This document shows positions 37,934 to 50,845 of a DNA stretch of 64,000 nucleotides, in pieces. Position numbers and translations under genes: made by a program. Origin of the DNA: Amia ocellicauda (Eukaryota; Chordata; Actinopteri; Amiiformes; Amiidae); the NCBI RefSeq assembly GCF_036373705.1, contig NC_089867.1:9883001-9947000 (forward strand), read 5' to 3'. Numbering within the stretch: the stretch's first letter is position 1; each line of letters begins with the position of its first letter. Under the pieces are notes generated by a model. The model was not told the origin of the DNA. It searched no databases and worked only from the letters and a program-made list of their open reading frames with translations.

Positions 37934-38375
37934 GGAGGTCGACTGGGTCAGCGGCTGACATATTGTAGGACAGCTTCACAGTAGGGAAGGAGGAAGCTGG
38001 GGAAACTATAAAGCACTTTATTATTTTATGATTAGAGGCAGAAAAAAGTATAGGACCACAAGTTTTAGCTTCATAAGATATGCAAACAAAAATCTATATA
38101 CTATCTAAGAAGAAAACCATAGAAGCATACGTACTATACATATGTATATATGTTTTTTGTACAGCACAATGATATATTAACTATTAATAATTAACTGTTA
38201 ATAAGTATTATTAACTATTAACTGGGGGCAGCCAATTCTGCTAGGTGTTTCTATAGCTTCAATATAAATGTTATGTATGTTACTTCTTAGATGGAACATT
38301 TTATGCAGTATTTACAATCAAGTGGCAGACCATATTTCAGTTTTTTGTAGAAAATGTAATTTGAAATCAATATGT

Positions 38376-38381
38376 AATAAA
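38376..38381 (+). terminator. Candidate poly(A) signal for TCAIM
   Basis: AATAAA 443 bases after the TCAIM stop codon, the first such hexamer in the 3' flank. No classical GT-rich element follows closely, so a later AATAAA (about 38796) is an alternative. Confidence 0.4.
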
Positions 38382-41300
38382 AACAGTGATATGATCTATT
38401 TGCTTAAGATCTGCGTGAATTCTAAATTCTGCGAGTGTTCAGAGGTGTTCGGTTTTAGTGCAACATTATTGAAGGCACTGTTCATGCCAAAGACAAAGTC
38501 ACAGGATCCGAGGATCAGAGTGGGTTTTACTGTTTGGTGCAGTGTTTGTGGATTTGTTCTCTTGGTTTTCTTGTCCATTTCCCGGACGATAATTATATTC
38601 TTTCCAGTTTTGTTTCGTTTAAGCTACTTTGGATAAACAATCCTCCTTGCTTAGCAGCGTGTCATAAACTGATAACAATTTTTGAAGAAATCAACTTCTG
38701 CGATGTATGAATAATTTAGTTTAAATTTGAAAGCACTCGTTAAGACCTCACTAGGGGGAGCTGTTCCCATACCCATAGAGTGCTCTTGTATGTAAAAATA
38801 AATGGGTGATATTCAATCTTCTTCGTTTATAGGCCATCCCTCATAAATAGTATCAGTGACACTATATGAGTGAAGTCATCCTATCCTGTGTGCATGTCTC
38901 TGAAAGTAATACCCGTTTTGTTTATTTACTGTCTTTTATAACTGTCAGTGTGTTAGCAGTATAAGGTGTTACTGCTTTTTCCTTAAATGAATGACAGCTC
39001 ATTTCACTGTGGGACTTCCTCTTGCATTTTGTTATGCATTTAGAACCAGCGCACTAAAATTGAAACTGGTAGGTGTAAAGTGTCTCAAAAACTTCCTGAG
39101 AAACAGGAAATCTTATACATAATGTCAACACACACATGAAAGGTTATATTTAACAGTCACAACATTGCTGAGTTTAAAAGCTGTGGGAGAGCCCTCTGAA
39201 GGGGTTTATCTTGTTTGGTACCTTTGTTGAGAGCATCAGTCAAGCTTTGTATTGGAACCAAGATACAATCGATGGATCAGGTGTGTTTTAGAACAATTAT
39301 CCCGATGTTTTGACCAATAACTAATGGTCAAGCCAAGCATCGTTTTTCCGTAGGAATTATAATAGGGTACATGACCTACTAATCTTATTTACTGTGTGAC
39401 TGTTTATAACCTCATAATTTAACGTACCGATCAAAGAATAATCAAAATGTTTGGAAGCTGTATCAATAAAGCTATGTTCTGACCAATTTGTGTTCTGGTA
39501 ATTAGAGTTTTCAGGCATATCATGAGGAAACAGTTTGTACACAAACAAAAGTGTCTAGTTGCCCAGGATCCTTTACTGTGGGATGTTTTTGCTGATCTCA
39601 CATTAATTTGACTGGAATATGGAAAGTGGTTGTTCAGTGCTTATTATATATCCAGATAAAACTCTACCTCGCAATTCAGTTCCCACAAATTTCATGTGCT
39701 AAATGATATGCTCCTAGAAATATTTGACATAGCTTTACAGAACTAATTATTAGAGTAAAATTTAAAGTATAAATTATTCAACTTCATTGGGCCCACTGGG
39801 TCTGCATGTAATCAGAAAGGTGCCATCCTAATGTATTAATTTAATAGATTGGTTTGATTCAGTAAATTAATTAGGGTGGTGGTACTAATTTCCAGAAATA
39901 GAATTACTTTGAAGGTTGGCTTTTTCTTTAGAGCGCTCGGCCCCCTGGCAGTTGTTTGATGTAACTAACTTCACCCCTGCTTGAAATCTGTTCACCACTC
40001 TCTGCAAGACTAATGCATCTGTAATTGTACAAATCATAGGTTGTCAAAAACTGTATTGTCATTTTTCACGGCTTTAATACAATGGCAATTTTTTTATAAA
40101 GGAAGTGGTCATTTTTTTTAATCAAATTGTCAGGTGTGGGGGGGGGTGCTTTTAAAATTGTACTTTGCTTGACACTTCCATGAAAGATGAATGTGTCAGT
40201 AGAGTAATGGTTATGAATTTGCCTTTGGGGTTAAAAACAAAAAGTAAATCATACAAACCCTTCATTCTGCAGGATATTCCTCAATAATAACGGGTAGGAC
40301 TGCTTTCTCCAGATATCTGGGAGCTGTGCCCCTGAGGCAGGCGCTATAAATCAAACGCAACACTTCTCAAAGAAAACTCCCTCTGTTCGCTCAGATTTAG
40401 ATGCAACAACAGCTTCTCTGTTATTACCATATCTAACGAACGGAGCAGTTTGTTTTTCAACTGACAATGTAAAGGACAATTGTTGTCAAGTGCTCTACTT
40501 AACCACTGTGATAAGTTGCGTTCTCAGACTTCACAGGCATGAACTGTAATTCACAAACTGACCTTGAGTAGGAAAGTTAGTAGCTAAACCATACTCTTGA
40601 ACTCTCCACCCCCCCTGCAAAATCGCTGCGAAACAGACACACCCTCACACATTTCTACTTTGAAAACAGGCAAAGCATATGGAAATTAAATGCCGGGAAG
40701 ATGTTCTAGTTTTGCTTCCTTCAGTTAACCCAGAAACCATGTCTCTGGGCCGAAACTTAAGTGCTGGCTTTTATGCTTGTATGATTTGGCAGGATTCAAA
40801 TTATTAAGGGGAAACAAACAGGACAAATGCTGAGCTGGTATGCGCTATACACTCTTACAGCATGTTAAACATAACTGAGGAGTCTGTGCATATGAGACCG
40901 AACACAATCTTAGCAGAGAAGAAAGTGAATGTCTTTGTCGGGAAAGTACGTGTGCATTTCGCCAGGATGTTGAGCTGATCAGGCATGCATCCCTTTCCTT
41001 TCATAACACTGTCATATAGAAACATTTATTGTAAAATAAAATGAAATAAAACATTTCATACATCATCAACATCAACCTGCATCAGAGAGCAGACGTGTCC
41101 TGGAGTGACCTACATACAAGAAGTGAAGCAAAAACAACAACAGCGACACACAACGGAGTGACTTTACTATGACCCCACATCGTCTGGTGTGCACACTGCT
41201 AGCTTGGTAAGACACAAAACTACAGGAAACACAGTGGTTTAATGTGAGAGGCTCTGCGATGTTAGGATAATGATTTGTCTAGTGTGTTACTGACATTAGG

Positions 41301-41901
41301 AGGATGAGAAATTAACAGTGCCCCAGATAAACATGCGTTAGGCCCCTGAATGGCCTTTGACTAAAGACTAGACTAACTCTCAGTCCCCTTTGATCTAACT
41401 TAAGTGATTTGTGCATCAAAGTGGACTAACACTATGAAATACAGGGATGAAATACAGTATATAATTAAAAACAACTTTTCTTTTTCAGCTCCTCGTGATG
41501 TGTCGATACCTTGGAGTCAGACCTGTACAATCACCAGCATTGAATACTGTTCTGAAATCAGGTTCATGATTCACAGTGCCCTTCATGTCATTACTTTTTT
41601 ACTAGAAATACAATCCCTATACTAAGCTCTTTGATTAAAATGGATACTGCTGACTGCAGATAGAGTACTGTGTTGTTTCAGCGGTTATTCGGCTGCAGTG
41701 TTTGTGTGTGTTTGCTGGCTTCATGTTTCCCTGCATCAACCCTTGTTGCACGACAAATAATACCTGAAACAATATGTGGCTTTGGTGGGAAAAAAGGCAC
41801 CTTTTGGCCTGGGCTGAGCACCTCAACCCATTAGCTAAAAATTGCATTGTGCTAATGTCACTTTTTTCACTTAAAACAGCCCATCAAACCCTGGAGTAAC
41901 C
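38382..41901. other. Intergenic DNA between TCAIM and TRIM71, part 1
   Basis: No gene, transposon or tandem array recognised. Open frames are short and unlike any known family. Some GC-richer stretches (for example 39930-40000) may be regulatory, but nothing in the sequence proves it. Confidence 0.45.
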
Positions 41902-42022
41902 CCCTGCCCTGCTGGTTTTTGCTCCAACTGAGGTCTTATTTGCTTAATTGAACTTACAAAGCAATATACAATTAAATTAAGTCATTAAGACCTTGGTTGG
42001 AGCAAAAACCAGCAGGGCAGGG
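41902..42022. repeat. MITE-like palindromic repeat
   Basis: The arm CCCTGCCCTGCTGGTTTTTG... at 41902-41938 returns inverted at 41986-42022 with about three differences, with a 47-base AT-rich loop rich in TTAATT. The motif of a GCTGGTTTTTGCTCCAAC block next to TTAATTG strings is familiar from interspersed fish repeats, but I cannot assign a family. No clear target duplication was identified. Confidence 0.65.
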
Positions 42023-44939
42023 AATGTCAACTGGGGCTAACTCTTTGGTCTGTAACATTTGGCTTGTTCAACATACAAAATACTCAGTTTGCAAAACTAA
42101 CGTCAGTACATTTCAGATGATGTAGGTGTGTAGAAGAAGTAGCTGATGAATAGGTAATCCCAGAACACCTGAGATTCTTAGCAAAGATTAGCTAAGGACA
42201 GTATAGGAATGTACTGCAGTCCTGGTAACCATTTTGTCAATGTCAGTCTTATGCCAGCCTGGCAAACGTACAGTGTATATGTTCCCTGAAGCAACAATGA
42301 TTCATGACCTTCAGTTGGACAGGGCATTAAAACAGGAAGGAGTTGAGTTCTCTCCTGAGCATCTTATTATGTGCACACAATGCTGATGCGAGCATAAAAG
42401 AAAAAGCTATTGTAAGAGGTTATTTGTAGTGTAGCTGTTCAGATGCCGTCGTCATTGTGTTATTAAGCTGAAAGTTAATACTTTTTTAAGGCTGGAGGAA
42501 GGCCTTAAGCTATTGCTTTAATGTTCTCTTGCACGGTGTCCCTTTCTATTCATTTTCAAATGGCTGATCATTCAGAACATCCCTGATTCATCACACTTCC
42601 AAGGGAGAGATTTTTTTCTTGCCGCTCCCTCCCCTCTGTCTCTCAGCAGGATTTATTGCCCCGGCTCTGTGAGCGTTTTACCTCACCCTGCAGTGGGGGT
42701 CATTTTCCAACAAGGACGAGTCAGAATTACAGACTGAGAGGCTCACGTCAGATCACTGTCAGTTGTATTTTGTTATTTCCCTTGTTCCAAAACCATGCTG
42801 TTCCAGCATCAAATTACATTTTTGTGCATCTGGCTGAAAGAAAGATGAAAAAATAGAAAGAAAGCGTCCTGCATACGCAAAGGGGAATTTTGTAACACTT
42901 TTGTAAGACATGAACAAACACACCGGATCAATTTTGTCAATGAATTCCCTGCTGGGTTCTGGTGTGTGTCATAGGGTTCAGCACACTCGGTTTGTTAGAT
43001 GTTCAGGAAATGGGTACCCAGCTACAGTTTACATACACGTACATAACAGTGTCCCTAATTTAAGTCCATTATGTTTTTTTACGCTTGCTTTCCGATTGAG
43101 AACTCGACATGAAGATATCAGAACTTTTTCCACTCTGAACACAATGGGACTCTGTCAATTCAAGCTATAAAGCAGTATCTGTGTTGAAGGGATGTGTATT
43201 TACCTGATCAGAACAAATAAGTCCTTTTCTATATTTCTTTCTCCAGCCTGTGGCAAATTTGAGAAACTATAAAAGGGATATGGGGCTTTGGCAGGAACCC
43301 CTACCTGGAAATCGTATTTTCCTTGTTTTATTTCCTTTTTGCATCCCTCAGTGCCCAACGGTCTTTCCAGTATTTTCCTGTTACTCCTCCGGTAAGATCC
43401 CACTTTTTTGGCAGGCTTCTGATATCCTGATGTCACAAATCACACCCAACAGTAATACAAAAACTGTAATAATTATAATAATAAGTGTTCTTCCTGGCAA
43501 CACAAGTAGAAAGAGATAGATAGATGGATAGATAAGTATATATAAATATGTGTGTTTTGTGTTGCCTTTTTAAACACAGTTGCCATCACATCTTTTTTGG
43601 ATGGAACTAATTTCTCGTTTTATCTTTGAAAACCCTGCTTGACGAAATCCTTCCCGAGCTTGTGAATCAAACGTGAGTTCCTTACTAAAGCACGTAAAAG
43701 TAATTCATTCTATTCCCCAGAGTGCAGGGAACCAAAACTGGAAGTCTCCAGTGCAGGTGTAAAACATGAACTTGGAAGCTGCTGCAGCCCTGGTGATGAC
43801 TATGGCATGAAGACAAATGAACCCCCCCGACAGGATGACCTGTATTCCCAGTTATCAATTAGAAATGCTGCTGTGGCCATCCAACATTCGCCTTCCAGCT
43901 GCTCAAAACTGTGTAACAAATTGTTCTCGTATGATTTACAAGGCTGTAAAAAGCCACGCTCATATTCGCAACTGATTTTACAGCGCCTGGTACAATTTTA
44001 CACTTCAGTCAGTAACAAAAGAGTCTATTAAGGGTTGGTATGGGGAGGCGTTAGGATGGGAGTCTGCACACATGTTGGGAGCATCTATTTATTGTTTGGG
44101 GGGCTGGTTCTGTAGTCACATGCTTATCGTGTGTGATTCCTAAACATAGTAAGGCTATTTTCTCCCCCCTACTTCACAGTTGCGCAGTGCATACATTCAA
44201 CAAACTAGTTTAAGAAGATGAGTAATTGAAAAGCACATGAACACGTCCATTTCCTCTGTCCTCGCTGGTCCAGCACAGTAACGCATTGTAGCAGGATCCT
44301 GCACATGAGAAGAACACTGACCTTTTATTTTGCTCTTGCCATTCTAGCCACATCCCCTAAGGTCATCCTCAACATGTGATCCAGCCCTTTCTTGTTTAAC
44401 TTATTTTGTAAGCCCCCTTTCCTCACGTCCCTCCCCTTCTTCTTCCTCATGTAGATCAATTAAATGTCCTTGGGACTCCGTGGGTCCTACTTGCATAGGC
44501 AGGACAGTAATGGCCAAAGCCTGCTCCTAATCCTGGACAGGATAATGGGGGTCAAGAGGTTTCCCAAGTGCTCCATCACACAAGCTGGCATCCCACTGCT
44601 TTACTGGGTTGTTCACATCTGGAGTCTAACCCCACTGTGTGATAGAGTTCACTCTCAGAAGGCTGGGTCTTCAGCGTTGAGCTCATCAAGTGGTTGGTGT
44701 TTTCACCCCACCCTATCACTGCAATTATCATACAAATCCAAAATCAATGTCAAATAATCTGAAGAGAAATTGAAACACACCCACGTGACAACAAAAACAC
44801 CAATCAAAAATGTAATATTCTAATTCTAGCTTTTGCATGAATGTGGGAAATGTGATTCTTGGAATAATACAACAATCAGCTAGTATGTTCAATAACTCAC
44901 ACATTAAAATGGCTAAGACATTTGAGATAATTAAATTAA
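42023..44939. other. Intergenic DNA between TCAIM and TRIM71, part 2
   Basis: Nothing recognised as genic. A short GATA-unit microsatellite lies at about 43509-43535. Confidence 0.45.
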
Positions 44940-45603
44940 GCCCAATAACAAAAGAGCTCTGTTTTCGTCTCATCTTACCATAGCACCAATGCCAGTGCCA
45001 CTTAGCAGACTCCAGGTGCTTACATTTGTTGGTTGCTCTCAAAAAGGCGTTTTTTCTGGCAACCCTTCCAAATAGCCTTTTGGTGTGGAGGTGGCATCTA
45101 ATTGTAGATATTGAGACTTGAGATCGTGCTAATTCTGTAATTGTCCAACTGTGGCCCTTCAATTCTTCTTCACCTCTTAAAACATCTTCCTCTCTGTGCA
45201 CATGCATCTTCTACCTGGCAGGTTTAACACTGTTACATTGGTTTTTAATTTCTTGATTATTGTCCTAATAGTGGAATGTGGTATATTTAGTTTTTTTGTA
45301 CCCATTGCCTGATTTATAAAGGTCAGCAACCATTTGTCTCTTCTCATTTGTGAGCTCTTTGCCTTTCCCCATGATGATGAATAACAAACTAATTTGTATG
45401 CCCCAGTGAAACAGGAACCCATTGAAGGCCACAATACAGTTCCTTAATCTGAGAGATTCTTAAAAAAGGAGAATGTTCATGTAGATTTTGTTTGCTTTTA
45501 TATATGAGTCTTTAGGGGTGCCCATACTATTGATACAATTGAAAAAATATATTACTTATTTTTTGCTCATCTTTATCAAGGGTGGCAATACATTTGGAGG
45601 TGA

Positions 45604-45604
<1 letters not shown>
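44940..45604 (-). mobile_element. Decayed Tc1 transposon
   Basis: On the - strand the region encodes pieces of a Tc1 transposase: a helix-turn-helix part with HSTIRTIIKKLK (about 45240-45275), a later part with AKRLFG-like and RATNKCKHLE strings, and a relic of the first catalytic site (DETKTELF after a stop, near 44965). Frames shift and stops interrupt. The right end reads GGCAATACATTTGGAGGTGAC (to 45604), like a Tc1 terminal repeat; the left end and the rest of the catalytic domain are lost. Confidence 0.65.

Positions 45605-45673
<69 letters not shown>
45603..45673. repeat. TC then TA compound microsatellite
   Basis: About 12 TC units followed by about 22 TA units, directly at the right end of the decayed Tc1 element. 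Confidence 0.92.
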
Positions 45674-45677
<4 letters not shown>

Positions 45678-48480
45678 ACAGTATTTCTTTGAAGTTCCAG
45701 TTTTACCCAAGTTCCCTACGTATTTTTTTACGTGATTTCTTTTTTAACTCACCCCTTCCGTGTTTTACAGCTGATAACATAACCAAATATCCAGAGTGAT
45801 TACTTTCTGTTTTTGGTAAGTTTCCATTGAAGTCTCCACACTGAGGAATGGATTTATTTTGAAAGACTATCCGGAGTCAACCTTATATATGACATTCAAT
45901 AATTCGAAAGCCTCAGTCATAATCTGTTAAAGGTGGAAACAGATCTAGTTCTTTCTACCTGTCATCCTTAATTAATGGTCTCCAATCCTGGGTTGATGTA
46001 AGAAAGTCTTGGGTTTGCGCCTCTGTTAAAGTGCAGTTATAAGCTCGTGCCCTCAGAGCTAAAGGAAAAACGAAATACTTGACATCCACTCCCATATAAA
46101 ACTGATGTAATCAATTAGGCATAAATGAGGGAGAACTGAAGAATCTGTGATGAAGTTCTGTTTGAGATTGAAAGATGTGAGGGAAAATTAATGATGGACC
46201 ATGTAAATAATTGCATACTGTCTTTAAGAATCCACAAAGGAAACAATTATATAGGCAATAATAATCTAATTTTGTCTGTAATGAAAATGCTAGAAATAAT
46301 GCCAAAGCGTTCCTAAGTCTATTTATATGCTTTACTGGAAACAAGTGTTTTCCTATTCAAACACAGTAGTGTCCATGTTGTGTCATGACTCAACTGAATG
46401 CAAATCAACTGCAGCTCCCCCGAGCCTTGTTTTTAATTGGAACTTGCAAATTTTGTACAGTGTTATTTTGTATAGCAAATTAAATATCATGCATTGTAGT
46501 CCAACTGGAGATGGATGTAACTGCACTGCAGAAAAGCTTCCTGTTGCTCTTTAGAACATGTAGAGGCTATAAACTACTTCCTCTTTCTTTTGACAAATCT
46601 CAGTATGCTTTCCTGTTCAAATATCACAAATCACATTGTTCCATTCAAAGATTTAACCATTTCCATAACAATGAAAGTGAGGTAATCAAAGCAATTACAT
46701 CGAACCACAATACTAATTTATATGTAAATATTCAAAGCCTTAATGGGACTGAATTTGGGATTACAACATATTATTTGACCATATGGTATGTTACATCCAA
46801 TCCGTATAATATTCAGTCTGTATACATTTAGTCTAAAAACAAATTACTATACAAAGCAGCCTTTTGTTATCCAAAACAGTTGAAAAAACAGACGATTTTT
46901 GACATAAACTTTAAAGGTAATTATGAATGTATCTGATTTTGTTTTTATAAGAACTAATTTACTGGATGCTGAAATTGTGCATTTTGTCATCTTAAAAATA
47001 TGTATCTGGCATAGTAATGCTGGATTCTAATCCTTGGCCATTTGCATTTGCAAAGAAAACCTCCCATTTCCATGATAAAGATTTAACAGTAAAAGATTTC
47101 AAAATGTTGCAAGTCCTCATTTAACAATAGGAGGAAGGCCGTTGCTCAGCCTAAGGTCAGAGCATTTACTGAAATTCCAATACTGTAAGTCATCACGGAT
47201 TCACATGTCCGGAGCGATCAATAAACTTTGAAAATCTGTAAGTGTGCAAGAAAACAGTCCTTAAACATACATCATGACCTCTCCGTGATATCATGTTTCA
47301 TCAACCTATACTTTGCATCCATCTTCGGTTAACCCTTGTAATTATACAAGGTATACACTATTTCAGAGCACACTGAGAGTCAGTTTTGAAAATCATAATC
47401 TATTTTGACTCTGCTGGGATGTGGTTCTTCTGTTTTGTGCTGAGTGTAATGTGGGCTTCGCTCATGACAATCACTGAAAAGCATTATAAACTGAAACAAC
47501 AACAACAACAACATCTTAGAGAAATTTGGTGCATTTGATGTTTGAGGCTAACAACCCTCCCAAAAAATATACAATGGAAAAATAAGACACAACAACTCCT
47601 AGAATCAATCCCATCCATTAATTATTTCCCTAAATGTCACTGTATATATTTTTCCCTTCTCCCCTGATGGGGTTTCCTCTTGACCGAATAACAAGAGCTG
47701 AAACCAGTTGTCTCACACTAACAAAAATGACACTTGCACTGAAAAGGGAACTGTATTCAAATCTGGCTTCCCATGCTGATACCCAAAAAGACACTTGACC
47801 AGCCACAATGAAATAATGCAGCATATTCTCCAGTGTTGCAAACGGACATGTTTAAGTTGTGTAAAATGGTTGGGACACCATAGGAAAAGAAATGAGGAAG
47901 TGAGGGGCCTTGTGTGGGCTGTTCCAGCTACAGAGGAGCTGAGGGTGGCAAAACTAGGGTGGTGTGGACATTTCCTGTAAAGCATTGCCTTTCTTTGGTA
48001 GGAAGGTACTTTGCAATGACAGTGGATGGAAGAATTAGTGAAAGAAGAATGAAGCTATGGAGCACACAGAGGATATCACTAGTGCTAGCAGACATGTTGT
48101 GTAATAGCAAATTGTGAAAGGAGGATGTAAAAACGGAAGATATAAAACACAAATATGTATGTATTTATTTATTTGAATATAAAATACACGGTCCACTCCA
48201 CATTACACTAATGTAATGTCAGTGAAGCTCTTAAAATGCACACGAATGTAATCAGCACCCGAAAACACATTTAAATCAGAAACCCAACAAATGGATTTAA
48301 AACCATGACTCGCTTAAATGGTTCAAGTGGAATTAATTTTGCATATGATTAAAAAGCATTACATATAATAGAATGGCATTTGTTAATAATCAATCAATCA
48401 ATCAATCAATAATGTAATCTCGTCAAAAACTAACTCCTATCAGACTTAACCCAAAACTAAGTACAACTGCGCATTATTAC
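45674..48480. other. Intergenic DNA upstream of TRIM71
   Basis: AT-rich, no recognised gene. An AATC-unit repeat lies at 48388-48411. Confidence 0.45.
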
Positions 48481-49835
48481 CAGCTCGCTGCAGGTTCGGG
48501 TGACGGCTGCGCTCAGTGCGGCAGCTTCACCAGTGCTTGCGCAGACGCCCGCAGCTCTGCGCAGACGTGCGGAATCCCACCGATCCCATTAGCGGAGCCC
48601 TGCAGATGCGCGCAGACCTGGACAGATGAAACGCGACCAGAAGCTCCAGTTGTTGCCCAGCCCCCCTGCCCGCCTGCCCCCCCTGCCCCTCCTGCCCCTC
48701 CTGCCCCTCCTGCCCCCGGGTGCGCAGGCGGAAGTGTGATCACTCCTGTCGGGATTAAAGGGATTCTGATCAGTTTCACCAACACGCGTCTGCAGCGCAG
48801 CGCACACAGGCAGAGCCGCCGGAGCTGCACATCACACACACGGGCAGAAAGCGTGCACAGTCCCGCCGCTGGCCGTCAGATCGCAGCACGACCAGAGCAA
48901 ACCCTGCGTGCATTTTCCTTCGGATCTTCCAGAAGAAACTGTGGAAAAATACAGTGCATTTTTTTTTTTTTTTTGGCTAAAGGAAGGGGGCTGCTGTTTT
49001 GCAATTACATGTGGGCTTCAATCAATCTCCCACAGATTGGCCGGCGGAGCTGCGTTGCAAAAGAAGACATTCAAAAGAAGCTCATTGCAGGCGAATCGAT
49101 GCGAAGAAACTAGGAGATCACCTTACTTCTGATCAGATGCTTTGATGAATTATTTAATTGCTCCTCGGCCGACTTCGCTGCTGTTTGCCGTGCTTGGCGT
49201 GGTGGAAGGGGACCCGATGGTGGACTAGAAAGCAAGACAAACACTATTTATTGGGGGGAAAGCGGATGAAATTGTGTGCATTGAGACACTGATACCGTGT
49301 CGAGTGTGTGAAGCGCGTCGTCATGCGGTGGGGGGGGAGGATCGGAGCAGGAACCTCACGGCGAGTCTCCTATTTCGCAACAATGTTGCTGCTGCATCTC
49401 GCAGGGTTATAAAATAAACCAGTAATCAATTATGGGCACTAATTAGCGGTTTGGTAAACAAACAAAAAAAACAACAACAAAAAAACGTGGGACTGATTAA
49501 TTGGATCAAATTTCGGATTTCTGAAAGGGGGGATTTACAATAATTAGGTAGATGTTTCCAAAATCCGACTGCTGTTGTGCCTCAGATGCGATAAGAAACC
49601 AGATAAATGTAAAGTAAATCCAAAATATCTGGACAATTGTATCATTCCAGCGATATTAGACACCAATGCGTGTCTGGTTGGCGTGTAAGCAAAGTACACA
49701 CGTCTGTAATGGTATAATCCGTCATTGTAAATACAATTGGCAACAATAACCCTAAACGAACTAGGTGTGCAACTGTATGCCTCGATGTGACCTCTGTTTT
49801 GAGTGGACCCTGTTTTACATTAGTTGCGTTTGCAA
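48481..49835 (+). promoter_or_regulatory. Putative TRIM71 promoter, CpG-rich region and 5' UTR
   Basis: GC and CpG content jump sharply at about 48480 and stay high to about 48900, as in a CpG-island promoter, followed by less GC-rich leader sequence to the ATG at 49836. A C-rich minisatellite lies at 48661-48718. A TATA-like TTATAAAAT occurs near 49408. The transcription start cannot be placed from sequence alone. Confidence 0.5.
48661..48718. repeat. CCTGCCCCT minisatellite, G4-prone on the - strand
   Basis: About six imperfect 9-base units of CCTGCCCCT/CCTGCCCGC. The complementary strand has at least eight G runs of three or more with short spacers, matching the usual G-quadruplex pattern. 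It lies about 1.1 kb before the TRIM71 ATG. Confidence 0.85.
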
Positions 49836-50516
49836 ATGGCTTCATTCCCAGACTCCGACCTGCAGACATGTCCCCTTTGCAAGGAATTGTGTGGCTCCTC
49901 AGCTCCGATCTCCTCCAACTCCTCTACCTCATCCTCTTCATCTCAGACCTCCAGCTCCTCTACCTCATCCTCCAGGAGGCTCCACGTCCTGCCCTGCCTC
50001 CATGCCTTCTGCAGGCAGTGCCTGGAAGGGCAGCGGATCCCCGGCGACCCCTTGAAACTTCGGTGCCCGACTTGTGACCAAAAGGTCTCCATATCCGAGT
50101 CCGGCGTGGACGCCTTGCCCTCGTCCAATTTCCTCTTCAGCAATCTCTTGGACGTGGTGGTGTCCTCGGAGGAGCCAAACAAGAACAGTGGCAGGAGTAA
50201 CAACCACCCCCATGGGCTGATCCGGGCTCACCACCTGGGGGAACCTCAGTGTAGCTCCTGCGACGAAGGCAACCCCGCTACCTCACACTGCCTGGACTGC
50301 CAGGAGTACCTCTGCGACAACTGCGTCCGGGCCCACCAGCGGGTCCGGCTGACCAAAGACCACTTCATCGAAAGGTTGGTGGAGAGCCTGCACCTGGGGA
50401 GCCGGACCACCAACTCCAACACCCCGGTCACCCTTTCCCAGTCCTTCCACTCCAACTACTCCCTGCTGCCGGTCTTTCAAGACAGGATGAGCTTCTGCCA
50501 GCAGCACGACAGTGAG
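49836..50516 (+). CDS. trim71: TRIM71 (LIN-41) first coding exon, gene continues past the window
   Basis: TRIM71 is an RNA-binding E3 ubiquitin ligase that represses mRNAs in stem and progenitor cells and is a classical let-7 target. This exon encodes residues 1-227. Start: ATG at 49836 in context caaATGG, beginning [10 protein letters not shown] as in other TRIM71 proteins. The RING finger uses C12, C15, C54, H56, C59, C62, C77 and C80, split by a Ser-rich insert (residues 20-46), a TRIM71 trait. B-box 1 lies at 139-176 ([18 protein letters not shown]167, H176). B-box 2 begins with CQQH at about 221. The exon ends in phase 0 at AGTGAG then GTGAGT (50517). B-box 2, coiled coil, filamin and NHL repeats must lie in later exons, none of which I found before 64000. 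The exon is GC-rich compared with the flanks. Confidence 0.95.
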
Positions 50517-50699
50517 GTGAGTCCAGGCAGGAACTTCTTCCGTGCAATTTCGAGAGAGATGTTGCTACTTTGTTTCTCTGTCGTTTCAACTGTTATAATA
50601 CAACTAAACATGACACTCAAGTTGTTCTATTGTTGAGGGGCAATCATTACATGCATTCATTGGTCCAGTATGATTAATGTAAGTGATTTCTCTAACAAT

Positions 50700-50845
50700 A
50701 GAGCTGGTATGTAGGGACATGGTGTGGACATGTAGTCATGCTTACAGTTTGGAAGTTAAGTCTTTATGCCTGCAGATTGAATCCTAACATGTGGCAGCTC
50801 ACTTTAAATTCAACTCGAGCATTTGCTAAATAAGCCTTACTTCAT
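50700..50845 (+). repeat. Possible tRNA-derived SINE relic
   Basis: The string GATTGAATCC resembles a degenerate tRNA B box, and the end GCATTTGCTAAATAA resembles the common fish SINE tail. Weak, since the A box is not clear. Confidence 0.3.

Noticed and set aside
48513-48839. 108-codon - strand frame rich in Gly-Ala
   Set aside because: Its repeats come from the C-rich minisatellite translated on the other strand; high GC removes stops.
48736-49132. Open frames of 125 and 74 codons upstream of TRIM71
   Set aside because: They lie in the presumed 5' UTR, include a poly-T run and show no family resemblance.
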